NCBI GenBank assembly: GCA_027449965.1 | Contig: DAIDKP010000016.1 | Coordinates: 62,001-126,000, forward strand | Length of the DNA: 64,000 nt | Direction: 5' to 3' | Source: Acidobacteriaceae bacterium | GTDB taxonomy: Bacteria; Acidobacteriota; Terriglobia; Terriglobales; Acidobacteriaceae | Shown here: positions 54,773-63,944 of the stretch, piece after piece | Numbering within the stretch: position 1 is the stretch's first letter | How the letters are laid out: each line of letters opens with the position of its first letter | Notes under the pieces: generated by a model | What the model was told of the DNA's origin: nothing | What the model saw: only the letters and a program-made list of their open reading frames with translations | Databases searched by the model: none | Position numbers and translations under genes: made by a program

Positions 54773-55987
54773 ATGACATCGCCTGCCGCCACCCTCTCCG
54801 GTGGCCTCTCTCGTCGTAACTTCCTTCGCGCCGCCGCCGCATCCTCAGCCCTCGCCGGACTTCCCTTTGTCACCGAGGCGCATCTTGCCCACGCCGCCAT
54901 CCCCAAATTCGCCCCCTCCGATCAGGGCATCCACATTGACGCCAACGAGAACCCCATGGGGCCGTCGGAGGGTGCGCGCCAAGCGATTGCGGCGATCATC
55001 CCCAAGGGCGGGCGGTATCTCTTCGACAAGGAGATCGGCTTTTCAGAACTCTTTGCCAGGCAGCAAGGGCTGGACCCGGAGATGGTGATCGCCTATCCCG
55101 GATCGAGCGAGCCGCTGCACCTCGCTGTGCTGGCCTATACATCGCCGACGCGGCCCCTGGTCGTCGCCGACCCCAGCTACGAAGCACCGATGTGGGCAGC
55201 GCAGGCAGCGAAGACGCCCATCCTGAAGGTTCCTGTCGCCGATCCCAAGGGCGCGGCGATCAATGACATTCCGGCAATGCTGGCTGCGTCTTCCACGCCG
55301 GGCCTCATCTACATCTGCAACCCCAACAACCCCACCGGAACAGTCACCCCCTTCGAGCAGATCGAAAAGGCCATTGACAGTGTGCCGAAGGACTCGGTGG
55401 TTATGGTGGATGAGGCCTACATTCACTTCTGCGACGCGCCCTCCTGCATTCCGCTCGTCAAGCAGGGTAAGAATGTTGTCGTGCTGCGCACCTTCTCCAA
55501 GCTCTATGGCATGGCGGGCATTCGCATGGGCTTCATCGTGGGCCAACCCGAGACGCTCAAGAAAATCTCAGCGCTCGGTGGGCAGAATCCGCTGCCCATT
55601 ACGGCCGTCGCCGCGGCCAAGGCCAGCCTGCTCGATCCAGAACTCGTACCCACGCGCAAGAAGATCATGGCCGGACTGCGCGAGGAAAATATCGACTTCC
55701 TCCGCAGCCACGGCTACACCGTGACGCCATCGGTGAGCAACTGCTTCATGCTCGACGTGGGCCGTCCGGGTAAACAGGTCCAGGCCGCCATGGCCGCCAA
55801 AGAAATCTACATCGGGCGCGTCTGGCCCGCATGGCCAAATTCCGTTCGCATCACCGTCGGAACCCAAAGCGAAATGGCAGCCTTCCAGAAAGCTTTTGTC
55901 GAGGTGATGAAGACCAACACCGCCGGACTGGAGCCACCCGCACTGCATCCCCGCCTGCAACAGACCCCTTTCAGTCATCTCTCCTGA
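54773..55987 (+). CDS. Tat-exported HisC-like PLP aminotransferase
   Basis: A 404-residue fold-type I aminotransferase that begins with a clear twin-arginine signal (LSRRNFLRAAAASSALAGLP, ending before HAAIPKF). The mature part matches histidinol-phosphate-aminotransferase-like enzymes: IHIDANENPMGPSEGARQAI, YICNPNNPTGTVTPFEQI, MVDEAYIHFC, TFSKLYGMAGIRMGF with the PLP-binding Lys, and SVRITVGTQSEM near the end. Tat export of a folded PLP enzyme is unusual and indicates periplasmic or surface action; the substrate is unknown. AAGGAG lies 8 bases before the ATG. A bidirectional terminator follows. Confidence 0.88.
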   Translation: MTSPAATLSGGLSRRNFLRAAAASSALAGLPFVTEAHLAHAAIPKFAPSDQGIHIDANENPMGPSEGARQAIAAIIPKGGRYLFDKEIGFSELFARQQGLDPEMVIAYPGSSEPLHLAVLAYTSPTRPLVVADPSYEAPMWAAQAAKTPILKVPVADPKGAAINDIPAMLAASSTPGLIYICNPNNPTGTVTPFEQIEKAIDSVPKDSVVMVDEAYIHFCDAPSCIPLVKQGKNVVVLRTFSKLYGMAGIRMGFIVGQPETLKKISALGGQNPLPITAVAAAKASLLDPELVPTRKKIMAGLREENIDFLRSHGYTVTPSVSNCFMLDVGRPGKQVQAAMAAKEIYIGRVWPAWPNSVRITVGTQSEMAAFQKAFVEVMKTNTAGLEPPALHPRLQQTPFSHLS

Positions 55988-56009
55988 CCCACAGGCTCAC
56001 ATCAGCAAA

Positions 56010-56037
56010 GCGGCCATCGGATCACTCCGATGGCCGC
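56010..56037. terminator. Bidirectional hairpin between aminotransferase and TonB receptor 2
   Basis: A perfect 12-bp stem, GCGGCCATCGGA (56010-56021) with its complement at 56026-56037, and a TCAC loop. The rightward side continues CTCCATTTTCC. It lies between two convergent stops. Confidence 0.65.
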
Positions 56038-56065
56038 CTCCATTTTCCGTTCGCGTGTCCGCCGC

Positions 56066-59035
56066 TCAGAAGATAATCTTCATCGCAAGCTGCGTGTTGA
56101 ACGGCTCACCGGCTCCAATGCCTGGCGCGCCAAAGTTCGCTCCAATCGTCGTACTGATCGCGCAAGCATTCGGATTCGCGCCGTTGTTGGTATCGGTGCA
56201 GAAGCCGTCGCCAGGCTGCGCCAGATTCAGCCGGTTGAAGAGGTTGAACATCTCCACGCGAAACTGCATATTCACAAATCGCGTGATCTTCGTATTCTTG
56301 AAGACCGAAAAGTCCACGTCAGAGAATCCCGGCCCGTGCAGATCGTTGCGATGACTGGTCCCAAACTGCCCATTCAGCGACGGAGTGTACGCCGTTGAAG
56401 TCCAGTTCACAAAGTAGCCGGTTGTGCTGTTTCCCTGCACGCTTTTGCTGATGCCGCTATTCGGATTGATCCCCGGCGTCCGATCCGCGCGCTCGGCAAA
56501 CTCGTTGGTCCCGCTGCTCCCGCTATTGCTCGAGTAGATGGTAAACGGCATCCCACCATGAAAGCTCAGCAGCGAATTGAACTGCCATCCATTCACCAGC
56601 GCCGATGGCCCATGATGAAACTCCGGAAGCGAATACGTCAGATAACTCACCGAAGTATTTCTCACATCAAAGTCGCTGTTGCCATATTCCCCGGCAAGGT
56701 CAAAGCTGTTCTGCGGGTTATACAGATAGATTTCACTGATCTCATCCAGCGAATGCGCATACGTAAATGCCGACTGCGCCGTCAGTCTGTGCCAGTTGTT
56801 TAACCGCAGCGTAGCCTGCAGCGAATTGTAGTTCGACGTCGCCTCCGACTGAATCTGGTTGATCACGGCATAGTTTGGATACTGCCCATAATACGGGCGC
56901 GTCGAGTTCGCGCCGCCACTGCCCACTCCTGCCTGATTCATATCCACCAGATCACGCAGCCTGCGCCCGGAGCTTCCCACATACCCAATCTGTAACTCCA
57001 CGTTGCTACTGAGCGCGCGCTGGATGTTTACGTTGTAATTCTCCACATAACTCGGCCGCAGATTCGGCTGAATGGCAAATACATTCAGGCTCGAACAATT
57101 CGCCTGCACCGCACTTGGATTCGAAAGGCATGTGTTACTCGAGCTAAGCGCGTTGGGAAACATCGGCTGGTTATACATGATGTAACCCGCTGCCGGTGCC
57201 GTATCAATCGTCTTCACCGATCCCGCCGGATTATCCTGCACGCCAAAGGCACCGCCATTGCTGGAGAATCGTGAATTCAGAAAATTCACCACGTTCGGAT
57301 TGTCATATCCCAGGCCAAATCCGGCGCGAATCACGGTCTTCCCGTCGCTGCCCGGCTGCCACGCCACACCAACCCGAGGCCCGAACCCAAGATAGTACTG
57401 CTGATAGAGATTGGCGACATCGACGCCTGCCACCGCAAGGCCATTCGGAGCGCCCGGCAGAAACGTGCTCAAATCCTTGTATCCATCGTGAATCGGACCG
57501 CCATACTCATACCGCAGGCCATAGTTCAGACTCAGATGCGACGTCACCTGATACGTATCCTGCGCAAACAGCCCATAGGAGTTCAGGAAGACCTGCCGCT
57601 TCGGATTGCCCTGCACAATCGACGTTCCACCCGCGTTGTAGCAGCCCGCCAGAAAATCCGCCAGTTGCAGAAAACGTGGGTCCGAAGTCTCCGACGATGG
57701 CAATGTCACCGAACCGGCAGCCATTCCCGAGAGCATGTCGCAAGCCGTTCCCGCATTGCCCGACCACGGCCCCTGCGTACCATCAAAGACAAACGTCCCG
57801 CGCTGATCCGCCTGATAGAAATCGTCCACCTGCGCCTGTCGCAGTTCCCCTCCAAAATGGAACTGATGCTTGCCTACCGTCCAGGAAAGCGACTCGTCCA
57901 GATGACCCGTAATGTCGTTACGTCCAGAGTTTGGAATTCCACCTACAGTATCGAAACCATCCGAAGACGATCCCAGTCCGCTGCTCGATGATGGCGCTGC
58001 AATCTGAATGCGCGGCGCACCCGCCAGCGCTGGTCCCGTCGCGCCCGTATCCAGTCCCAGTCCAATCGGGTTATACGCCGTGCTGGAGTCAGAGAACGCC
58101 TGGTTGAAGTAGTTCACGCCCACGAAGATCTGGTTCGTCAACTGCGGCGTCAATACCGTGTTGTACGTCAGGGAATAGTTCTGCACATGAATCGGTGCCG
58201 CTTCATAGTAAGGTGTCAGCAGCGAAACCGTCGGTGCCACCTGCGTTCCCTGACCCACATACCACTTGAACGATAGCTTGTTGTTATCGTTAATCGAGTA
58301 ATCCAGCTTCACCAGTCCATTGTGACTGAAGCCAAACTCATTCTCCGGATTCGTGTAGTTGAACGGCGTCGCAGGACCGGTCAGCGCATTCGTCGGCCAC
58401 AATCCCTGATTATTTCCCGACCCTTGCAGCAGGTTGTAGGAAGCCTGATTCACAGGCACCCCATACGCATTCAGGATCGAGGTCGCCGCAGCCTGATACG
58501 CCGCCGAAGGCTCCGTGGATGGCTGATTCACACCGATCGTAAAACGCTGATCCTCATACGTCGTAAAGAGAAACAAGCGGTTCTTCAGAATCGGCCCGCC
58601 CGCCGAGTATCCAAACTGCTGATTGCGTAACTCCGGTTTCGTCAACGCCAATTGCGACTGCGCTGCCAGAGCTTCGTTGCGGTTGTAGTAGTAGGCCGTC
58701 CCGTGAATCTGATTCGTTCCAGACTTGATCGCCAGGTTCACCGTTGCTCCCGGACTTCGGCCCACATCCGGCCCCGCTTCCGTCACCACCGACACCTGCT
58801 CAATCGCATCCAGCGGCAGCGTCACACCCGCGATTCCCGAAACACCTCCCTGGTTGGCCGCAGGAATATTCCACCAGACATCGTTGTTATCCGCACCCTC
58901 AATCTGCCAGCTCACCATATCCGGCCGCGTGCCATTCACCGATCCATACCCGCCGCCGGAGTAACCCGCATAGCCCGGCGTGATCGCGATCATCTGCGTA
59001 AAATCCCGCCCATTCATCGGCGTATCCTGTATCAC
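56066..59035 (-). CDS. TonB-dependent receptor 2, main part after an in-frame amber codon
   Basis: A 989-codon open frame holding plug and barrel of an Oar-like TonB receptor. The beginning is QDTPMNGRDFTQMIAITPGY, a plug-start block normally preceded without a break by the regulatory-like domain. The plug continues with WQIEGADNNDVWWNIPAANQ, and the barrel ends in AMKIIF with a final Phe. On the minus strand the frame is continuous with the upstream 147-codon fragment except for one TAG at 59038-59036 (AAT TAG GTG ATA CAG), where CAG would be expected. Unless the stop is read through or is a sequencing error, this part would have to start at GTG 59035 and would lack a signal peptide, so it would not reach the outer membrane. 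Confidence 0.85.
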   Translation of the reverse strand: MIQDTPMNGRDFTQMIAITPGYAGYSGGGYGSVNGTRPDMVSWQIEGADNNDVWWNIPAANQGGVSGIAGVTLPLDAIEQVSVVTEAGPDVGRSPGATVNLAIKSGTNQIHGTAYYYNRNEALAAQSQLALTKPELRNQQFGYSAGGPILKNRLFLFTTYEDQRFTIGVNQPSTEPSAAYQAAATSILNAYGVPVNQASYNLLQGSGNNQGLWPTNALTGPATPFNYTNPENEFGFSHNGLVKLDYSINDNNKLSFKWYVGQGTQVAPTVSLLTPYYEAAPIHVQNYSLTYNTVLTPQLTNQIFVGVNYFNQAFSDSSTAYNPIGLGLDTGATGPALAGAPRIQIAAPSSSSGLGSSSDGFDTVGGIPNSGRNDITGHLDESLSWTVGKHQFHFGGELRQAQVDDFYQADQRGTFVFDGTQGPWSGNAGTACDMLSGMAAGSVTLPSSETSDPRFLQLADFLAGCYNAGGTSIVQGNPKRQVFLNSYGLFAQDTYQVTSHLSLNYGLRYEYGGPIHDGYKDLSTFLPGAPNGLAVAGVDVANLYQQYYLGFGPRVGVAWQPGSDGKTVIRAGFGLGYDNPNVVNFLNSRFSSNGGAFGVQDNPAGSVKTIDTAPAAGYIMYNQPMFPNALSSSNTCLSNPSAVQANCSSLNVFAIQPNLRPSYVENYNVNIQRALSSNVELQIGYVGSSGRRLRDLVDMNQAGVGSGGANSTRPYYGQYPNYAVINQIQSEATSNYNSLQATLRLNNWHRLTAQSAFTYAHSLDEISEIYLYNPQNSFDLAGEYGNSDFDVRNTSVSYLTYSLPEFHHGPSALVNGWQFNSLLSFHGGMPFTIYSSNSGSSGTNEFAERADRTPGINPNSGISKSVQGNSTTGYFVNWTSTAYTPSLNGQFGTSHRNDLHGPGFSDVDFSVFKNTKITRFVNMQFRVEMFNLFNRLNLAQPGDGFCTDTNNGANPNACAISTTIGANFGAPGIGAGEPFNTQLAMKIIF

Positions 59036-59479
59036 CTAATTCGGAATATCTGTCGTCTGCACCGTCGAGGTCGTATCCAGCGACACCGCTTCGGCTGAGA
59101 CTTCCACCGTCTCACCCGCCGACGCCATTCCCAGCTTCACCGGCAGCGAATACACCGCGCCTGCCGAAACCGGCACTCCCTTGATATCCTCCGTCTTGAA
59201 TCCATTCGCCGTCACGCTCACCCGATACATTCCAATCGGAATATCGCGAAATGCAAACTCGCCAGCACTGGAGCTGACCGCCTTCAACATCACGCCCGTC
59301 GCCTCGTTTACCGCCGCCACAGAAGCACCCGCCACCACGGCTCCGCTTGGGTCTGTCACAATGCCGTTGATCGCACCTCGAAATGTTTGTGCGCGTCCCA
59401 CCCCTGCCGTCACACTCCACATCCATATCAAAACCAGAAAACCAAGAAGCCGCCAGGAATAACTCCGAGTAAGTCTCAT
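59036..59479 (-). CDS. TonB-dependent receptor 2, N-terminal fragment ending at amber codon
   Basis: A 147-residue open frame: signal peptide (SWRLLGFLVLIWMWSVTAGV, cleaved near GRAQ) and a carboxypeptidase-regulatory-like domain (GAINGIVTDPSGAVVAGASV; GEFAFRDIPIGMYRVSVTAN; KLGMASAGETVEVSAEAVSL), then VQTTDIPN and TAG. GGAGGTAG lies about 6 bases before ATG 59479. In related receptors the next residues are a plug start like -QVIQDTPMNGRDF-, exactly what is found after the stop in the same frame. The two frames are thus one gene split by a nonsense codon. If not read through, a short exported fragment would be made. Confidence 0.82.
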   Translation of the reverse strand: MRLTRSYSWRLLGFLVLIWMWSVTAGVGRAQTFRGAINGIVTDPSGAVVAGASVAAVNEATGVMLKAVSSSAGEFAFRDIPIGMYRVSVTANGFKTEDIKGVPVSAGAVYSLPVKLGMASAGETVEVSAEAVSLDTTSTVQTTDIPN

Positions 59480-59832
59480 GCAAACTACCTCCAAAAAGAA
59501 AGTAAGAAGGGACATTCGCCTCACGAACCGATGATCGGGAGACGCGGATAAAAAGAAAATGAAAAGGACCGCTGATAAAACAGAACTGCCGACAGAAGGA
59601 AGAATCTCAACTAACTCTGGAATTGCCTTCCGTCATCCGTTGCAACCGTGAAAGGATAGGTCAGAAAAATGGATAGATACGGCTATGCCAATGCCCACAC
59701 GAGCACTGGCCTCAGACAGAAAAATTGTCACAGGGTGGCTTGTTACCCAAACAGGATTGTCTGGCTTCCATTCTTAAACATAGTTTTACTTTTGATATTT
59801 TTGCAAGAAAAAACTTGTCCCAAAACTTTTCC
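59480..59832. other. Long gap upstream of TonB receptor 2
   Basis: A 353-base stretch without a gene, AT-rich in its right half (59757-59830). It holds the receptor's upstream region. I find no clear sigma-70 promoter; a leftward TTGGGT / CAATTT pair (about 59750-59723) is weak. A four-base CAAG/CTTG hairpin near 59803 after the CheX-like gene is too short to be sure of. Confidence 0.3.
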
Positions 59833-60303
59833 TTATGCTTCTCTATCGCATTCTTCTATCAGCCGAACGATTAACTCGCCCTGCTCATGACAAAATCGTG
59901 CACTTCTTCCCGTCGCCGCTCGCAGCGTTTCCGCGCCACTCGCAGCCGACGCCTCCGGAACCGTCATCGAACAGGGCCTTGGCAGCGTCGACTTGATCGT
60001 TCCCACAATCATGTTGGCAATCTCTTTCGTCGCATCCATCACGTCCGTTTCCCGCACATGCTCCTCAGGCAGTGCCAGCATCATCGACGTCGCCATCATC
60101 GCCAGCCCATGCGTCATCCGCACTTCAATCCGCCCGCTCCACGCACCGGAAAGCACACACCATCCGGCAACATGCGCATCCTCCATCCATTCGGAATGCG
60201 CTGACACAGCTCGACGCATCTCCACGCCAAGCATCTGGCTCCAGAAAAGCGAGTTCGCTTGTTCAATCTGTACTTCGGTTACAGTTGCGCTCGTGGAGTC
60301 CAT
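59833..60303 (-). CDS. CheX-like chemotaxis phosphatase-family protein
   Basis: A 156-residue protein with the CheX/CheC fold: NSLFWSQMLGVEMRRAV in the first helix, WCVLSGAWSGRIEVRMTHGL as strand-helix, and the family motif KEIANMIVGTIKSTLP with the Glu and Asn that in CheX remove phosphate from CheY-P. Further features such as the CSMTVPEA strand follow. No che genes are near, so the partner is uncertain; a role with the motA/motB-linked signalling 25 kb away is only a guess. Start ATG 60303 has no good ribosome site. Confidence 0.7.
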   Translation of the reverse strand: MDSTSATVTEVQIEQANSLFWSQMLGVEMRRAVSAHSEWMEDAHVAGWCVLSGAWSGRIEVRMTHGLAMMATSMMLALPEEHVRETDVMDATKEIANMIVGTIKSTLPRPCSMTVPEASAASGAETLRAATGRSARFCHEQGELIVRLIEECDREA

Positions 60304-60423
60304 AGCAGCGAAGCAGCCTCAAGTCCGGATCGTGCGCTCAGAAGAGTGCGCCCTTGCTGTTCATCGCCCGTTTTCGATCACTCTTGAACTGACCCCAACT
60401 CCGGGCATACCAAACCTTCCCGC

Positions 60424-61140
60424 TCAAGCTGTCATCTGGTCCAGCGCCTCTTCGTTCAGAATCGTCACGCGCGATCCACTTACCCGGATCCACTCATCAC
60501 GGCGAAACTGGCTCAGCAGCCGAGTCACCGTCTCGCGCGACGTACCGGCCATACTTGCAAGCTCTTCATGAGTCAGCGCCATCGTAAACTTCATCTCGCC
60601 GTCGCCACAGCTTGCCGATCTCGCCCACTCCAGCAGCAGTTGCGCCAGTCTCCCCCCAGCCGTCGTCGAAAGCGCCAGTCGGCGCGCATCCCGAAAGACC
60701 GTCCAGTACTCGGTCGAAAGCGACTGCGCCGCATTCATGCTCGCTACGCCATATTTGTGCAGAAACTCCACAAACTGTTCCCGCCGCGCCGTCTTGATCG
60801 TGCACGGCTCAATCGTCTCCGCCGTCAGTTCATGCGGAGCATCCGCCAGCGCCGCATTCAACCCAAGCAGATCGCCCGGCACCGCAATCTTCAGGATCAT
60901 CGTCTTCCCATCCCGCGAATTGGTCGACAACTTCACCTGGCCGCTGCACAGCACAAAAACATTCCGCGCAACATCTCCCTCGCTGAACAGCTTTGCACCC
61001 CGCGCATGACTCACCAACACACCAAGCCGATCAAACTCCTCCAGCGCTTCCTGCGGCAGATTGCAGAAAAGCCTGTGATGTCGTTGCTGGCAGTGGACAC
61101 AATCCACCGGATGGGGAGAAATCTGTTTGAAGGGTGTCAT
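60424..61140 (-). CDS. Crp/Fnr-family regulator with Fnr-like cysteines
   Basis: A 238-residue regulator with an effector-binding beta-roll (LFSEGDVARNVFVLCSGQVK, LSTNSRDGKTMILKIAVPGD) and a C-terminal winged helix (LTHEELASMAGTSRETVTRL). The N-terminus reads VDCVHCQQRHHRLFC, with cysteines at 14, 17 and 26, and EPCTIKT supplies Cys 113. This matches the four-cysteine pattern by which Fnr holds an oxygen-labile [4Fe-4S] cluster, though the spacing is not identical. The recognition helix SRETVTRLLSQF contains Glu-Thr-Val-x-Arg as in Fnr/Crp. An upstream palindrome could be its own operator. Confidence 0.87.
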   Translation of the reverse strand: MTPFKQISPHPVDCVHCQQRHHRLFCNLPQEALEEFDRLGVLVSHARGAKLFSEGDVARNVFVLCSGQVKLSTNSRDGKTMILKIAVPGDLLGLNAALADAPHELTAETIEPCTIKTARREQFVEFLHKYGVASMNAAQSLSTEYWTVFRDARRLALSTTAGGRLAQLLLEWARSASCGDGEMKFTMALTHEELASMAGTSRETVTRLLSQFRRDEWIRVSGSRVTILNEEALDQMTA

Positions 61141-61161
61141 CTTGTCCCGTTAACCTCAGAT

Positions 61162-61177
61162 CGTTGATCGCTCAACG
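61162..61177. promoter_or_regulatory. Palindrome upstream of the Fnr-like gene
   Basis: CGTTGA (61162-61167) and TCAACG (61172-61177) flank the spacer TCGC, a perfect 6-bp dyad starting 22 bases before the Fnr-like ATG. It resembles an Fnr half-site pair (TTGA ... TCAA) but the spacer is 4 bases and not 6. It lies between the divergent Fnr-like and GH3 genes and may control either. Confidence 0.45.
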
Positions 61178-61385
61178 TCACTTCCAGAATCAAGGTATCG
61201 ATCCATACTGCGTATTTCCACTGACTGCGCCAGTATACTGCTGCTGCGATTCCACTACACCTGAAATCCTCAGCGCATATTCCAACCTTCCCGACTCTCG
61301 CTCCTCAGCTCTTGAGCAATCGCTTTAACAATCGTTTGTTTGTACTTGCCAAACGCCTCTTCCGCCGTGTACTCTTCCACACGCT

Positions 61386-63944
61386 ATGCAAATCCATCTC
61401 TTCACTTCGCCTCGCAGTCTCCGCTCTTCCGCCTGGCTCATCGCGCTTGCGGCCATCTTTGTCGCTCCGGCTGCCATCCTTGCCCAGACACATGCCCAGA
61501 CACTCTTCGGCCCTGCGCCCGATTCTCCCGCCATCGAGCAACAGGCTCACGCCATGGTCACCAGGCTCACCCTCCAGCAGAAGATTCATCTGCTCGGCGG
61601 AGTCGATGGCATGTTCACCCACGCCATGCCTTCCATCCAGCTTCCGCGGCTCAAAATGTCCGATGGTCCGCTCGGCGTCCGTTCCTGGGGACCAACCACC
61701 GCCTATGCCGGTGGCGCCGCTCTCGCCGCCACCTGGGATCCCTCCGTCGCCCGCAAGGTCGGCGAGGGTCTGGGCCGTGACGCTCGCGCCCGCGGCGTCG
61801 ATTTCCTCCTCGCGCCCGGCGTCAACATCTCCCGCTCTCCGGTCAACGGTCGCAACTTCGAATATCTCTCCGAAGACCCCTACCTCAACGCGCAGCTTGC
61901 CGTGCAGTATATCGAGGGGGTCCAGTCCGAGGGCGTCAGCGCCACCGTCAAACACTTTGCCGGCAACAATCAGGAGTACGACCGGCACAACGTCAGCTCC
62001 GACATCGACGAACGCACCTTCCGTGAGCTTTATCTGCCACCCTTTGAAGCGGCTGTCAAAACCGCTCACGTCACCGCCGTCATGGACTCCTACAACCTGC
62101 TTCACGGCGTCCACTCCACCCAGAACAACGACCTCAACGTCAAGCTGCTCAAGCAGGAGTGGGGCTTTGACGGTCTGCTGATGTCGGACTGGGACGCCAC
62201 CTATGACGGCGTCGCCGCGGCCAACAACGGCCTCGATCTCGAGATGCCTTCCGCAAAGTTCATGAACGAGCAGACGCTTCTGCCCGCTGTCCGCTCCGGC
62301 CAGGTCACTGAAGCCACCCTCGACGACAAACTCATGCGGCTCTTCCGCGTCGCTCTGCGCTACGGATGGATTGGCCCCGACGCTCGTCCGCAGCAAATCG
62401 ACTCCCTGCCGCTCTACTCGGTCGCCGACCGCGCCATCGCCCTGCAGGGCGCGCGTGAGAGCCTCACCCTGCTCAAAAACGACCACCACTTTCTGCCCTT
62501 CACCCCGGCGCAGATCAAAACCATCGCCGTCATCGGCCCCGACGCCTATCCTGCCGTTCCCGGCGGCGGCGGCTCGTCGCAGGCCACCGCTTTCGATCCC
62601 GTCAGCCTGCTCACCGGCCTCGCCAACCTCGGTGCAACTCAGGGCATCCGCGTCCTCTATGCTCGCGGACTTCCCACTCCGCAGGAAATCTTCGGCGCAA
62701 CTTACTTTGCCGGGCCGGTCACCGTCCAGCACTTTGACAATCACGACTTCACCGGTTCGCCAGCCTCCACCACCACCCAGCGCCAGATCAACGACCTCAA
62801 ACCCGCCATGTGGGATGTGGTCGATCCTCATCCACGTGGCCTCCGCTACACCGCCACCTACACCCCCAAAACCTCCGGCGACTATCTCCTGCTCGCCGCT
62901 GCCTCCGGTGAGGATTCCTACACCGTTCGCATCGATGGCAAACAGCTCCTCGACCAGCCCCATCAGGAAGGTCAGTTTCCGCTCTCCGCCACGCTTCACC
63001 TCACGGCGGGCACGCCCATCCACATCGTTGCCGACTACATTCCGCAAGCACCCGGCATCCGTCTCGCGCTCGGCCTTCGCGCAATCTCTGACCTGATCCC
63101 CGCCGACGCCCTGCGCATCGCCTCCAAAGCCGATGCCGTCGTGCTCTCCGTCGGATTCGATCCTGACACGGAAAGCGAAGGCTATGACCGCACCTTCACC
63201 CTGCCCTGGGGACAGGACGCGCTCCTCCACGCCGTTGTGGCGGCCAATCCAAAAACCGCCGTCGTCCTCACCGCCGGTGGAGCCGTCGACACCACAACCT
63301 GGCTCGACAAGGTTCCTGCATTCCTGCAAACCTACTACCCCGGTCAGGAGGGTGGCACAGCCATCGCTGAAGCACTGCTGGGCAAGCTCAATCCCGAGGG
63401 CAAGCTCCCAGTCACCTTCGACCGCAGCTTCCAGGACGATCCCACCTTCGCCAACTACTACTCCAAAAAGGAAGCCGACGGCCTCCAGCACGTCCACTAC
63501 AACGAGAAGCTCATGGTCGGCTACCGCTACTGGACCACCACCGGCAAGCACCCACTCTATCCCTTCGGCTTTGGCCTCAGCTACACCACCTTTGCCTTCA
63601 GCCACCTCCAGGTGCAGCCCACCGTCCGCATCGGCCAGAATGTCGCCGTCACCTTCGACGTCACCAACACCGGCCACCTCGCAGGAGCCGAAGTCGCCCA
63701 GCTCTACGTCTCTCAGCCAGACGCCGCCGTCAACCGTCCCGAGCGCGAACTGAAGGGTTTCGCCAAAGTCCGCCTGGCCCCGGGAGCAACCCAGCACGTC
63801 ACGCTCACGCTCAATCCGCGTTCCTTCTCCTACTGGGACGTCAACACCCACAACTGGAAGATGGACACCGGCAAATTCATCCTTCGCGTCGGCGACTCCT
63901 CGGAGTCCACTCCGCTCACCGCCACACTCGCGGCCGTTCGCTGA
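61386..63944 (+). CDS. Secreted GH3 beta-glucosidase-like enzyme with PA14 insert and Fn3-like domain
   Basis: An 852-residue exported enzyme. Signal peptide AWLIALAAIFVAPAAILAQT is followed by the GH3 N-domain: KMSDGPLGVRSWG, a HFAGNNQEYDRH segment with conserved Lys-His, and LLMSDWDATYDG carrying the nucleophile Asp. The second domain is interrupted by a PA14-like insert (YTATYTPKTSGDYLLLAAAS; SYTVRIDGKQLLD) and continues with ASKADAVVLSVGFDPDTESEGYDR; the C-terminus is an Fn3-like domain (VTFDVTNTGHLAGAEVAQLY). This layout is known from BglX/BoGH3 type enzymes that remove terminal sugars from plant glycans. No ribosome site is visible before ATG 61386. The 56 bases after the stop hold nothing recognisable. 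Confidence 0.92.
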   Translation: MQIHLFTSPRSLRSSAWLIALAAIFVAPAAILAQTHAQTLFGPAPDSPAIEQQAHAMVTRLTLQQKIHLLGGVDGMFTHAMPSIQLPRLKMSDGPLGVRSWGPTTAYAGGAALAATWDPSVARKVGEGLGRDARARGVDFLLAPGVNISRSPVNGRNFEYLSEDPYLNAQLAVQYIEGVQSEGVSATVKHFAGNNQEYDRHNVSSDIDERTFRELYLPPFEAAVKTAHVTAVMDSYNLLHGVHSTQNNDLNVKLLKQEWGFDGLLMSDWDATYDGVAAANNGLDLEMPSAKFMNEQTLLPAVRSGQVTEATLDDKLMRLFRVALRYGWIGPDARPQQIDSLPLYSVADRAIALQGARESLTLLKNDHHFLPFTPAQIKTIAVIGPDAYPAVPGGGGSSQATAFDPVSLLTGLANLGATQGIRVLYARGLPTPQEIFGATYFAGPVTVQHFDNHDFTGSPASTTTQRQINDLKPAMWDVVDPHPRGLRYTATYTPKTSGDYLLLAAASGEDSYTVRIDGKQLLDQPHQEGQFPLSATLHLTAGTPIHIVADYIPQAPGIRLALGLRAISDLIPADALRIASKADAVVLSVGFDPDTESEGYDRTFTLPWGQDALLHAVVAANPKTAVVLTAGGAVDTTTWLDKVPAFLQTYYPGQEGGTAIAEALLGKLNPEGKLPVTFDRSFQDDPTFANYYSKKEADGLQHVHYNEKLMVGYRYWTTTGKHPLYPFGFGLSYTTFAFSHLQVQPTVRIGQNVAVTFDVTNTGHLAGAEVAQLYVSQPDAAVNRPERELKGFAKVRLAPGATQHVTLTLNPRSFSYWDVNTHNWKMDTGKFILRVGDSSESTPLTATLAAVR

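Noticed and set aside
61305-63851. 848-codon open frame antisense to the GH3 gene
   Set aside because: It is a composition shadow: Gly/Asp/Glu/Val-rich, no domain, no ribosome site, and the plus-strand GH3 frame is fully explained by motifs.
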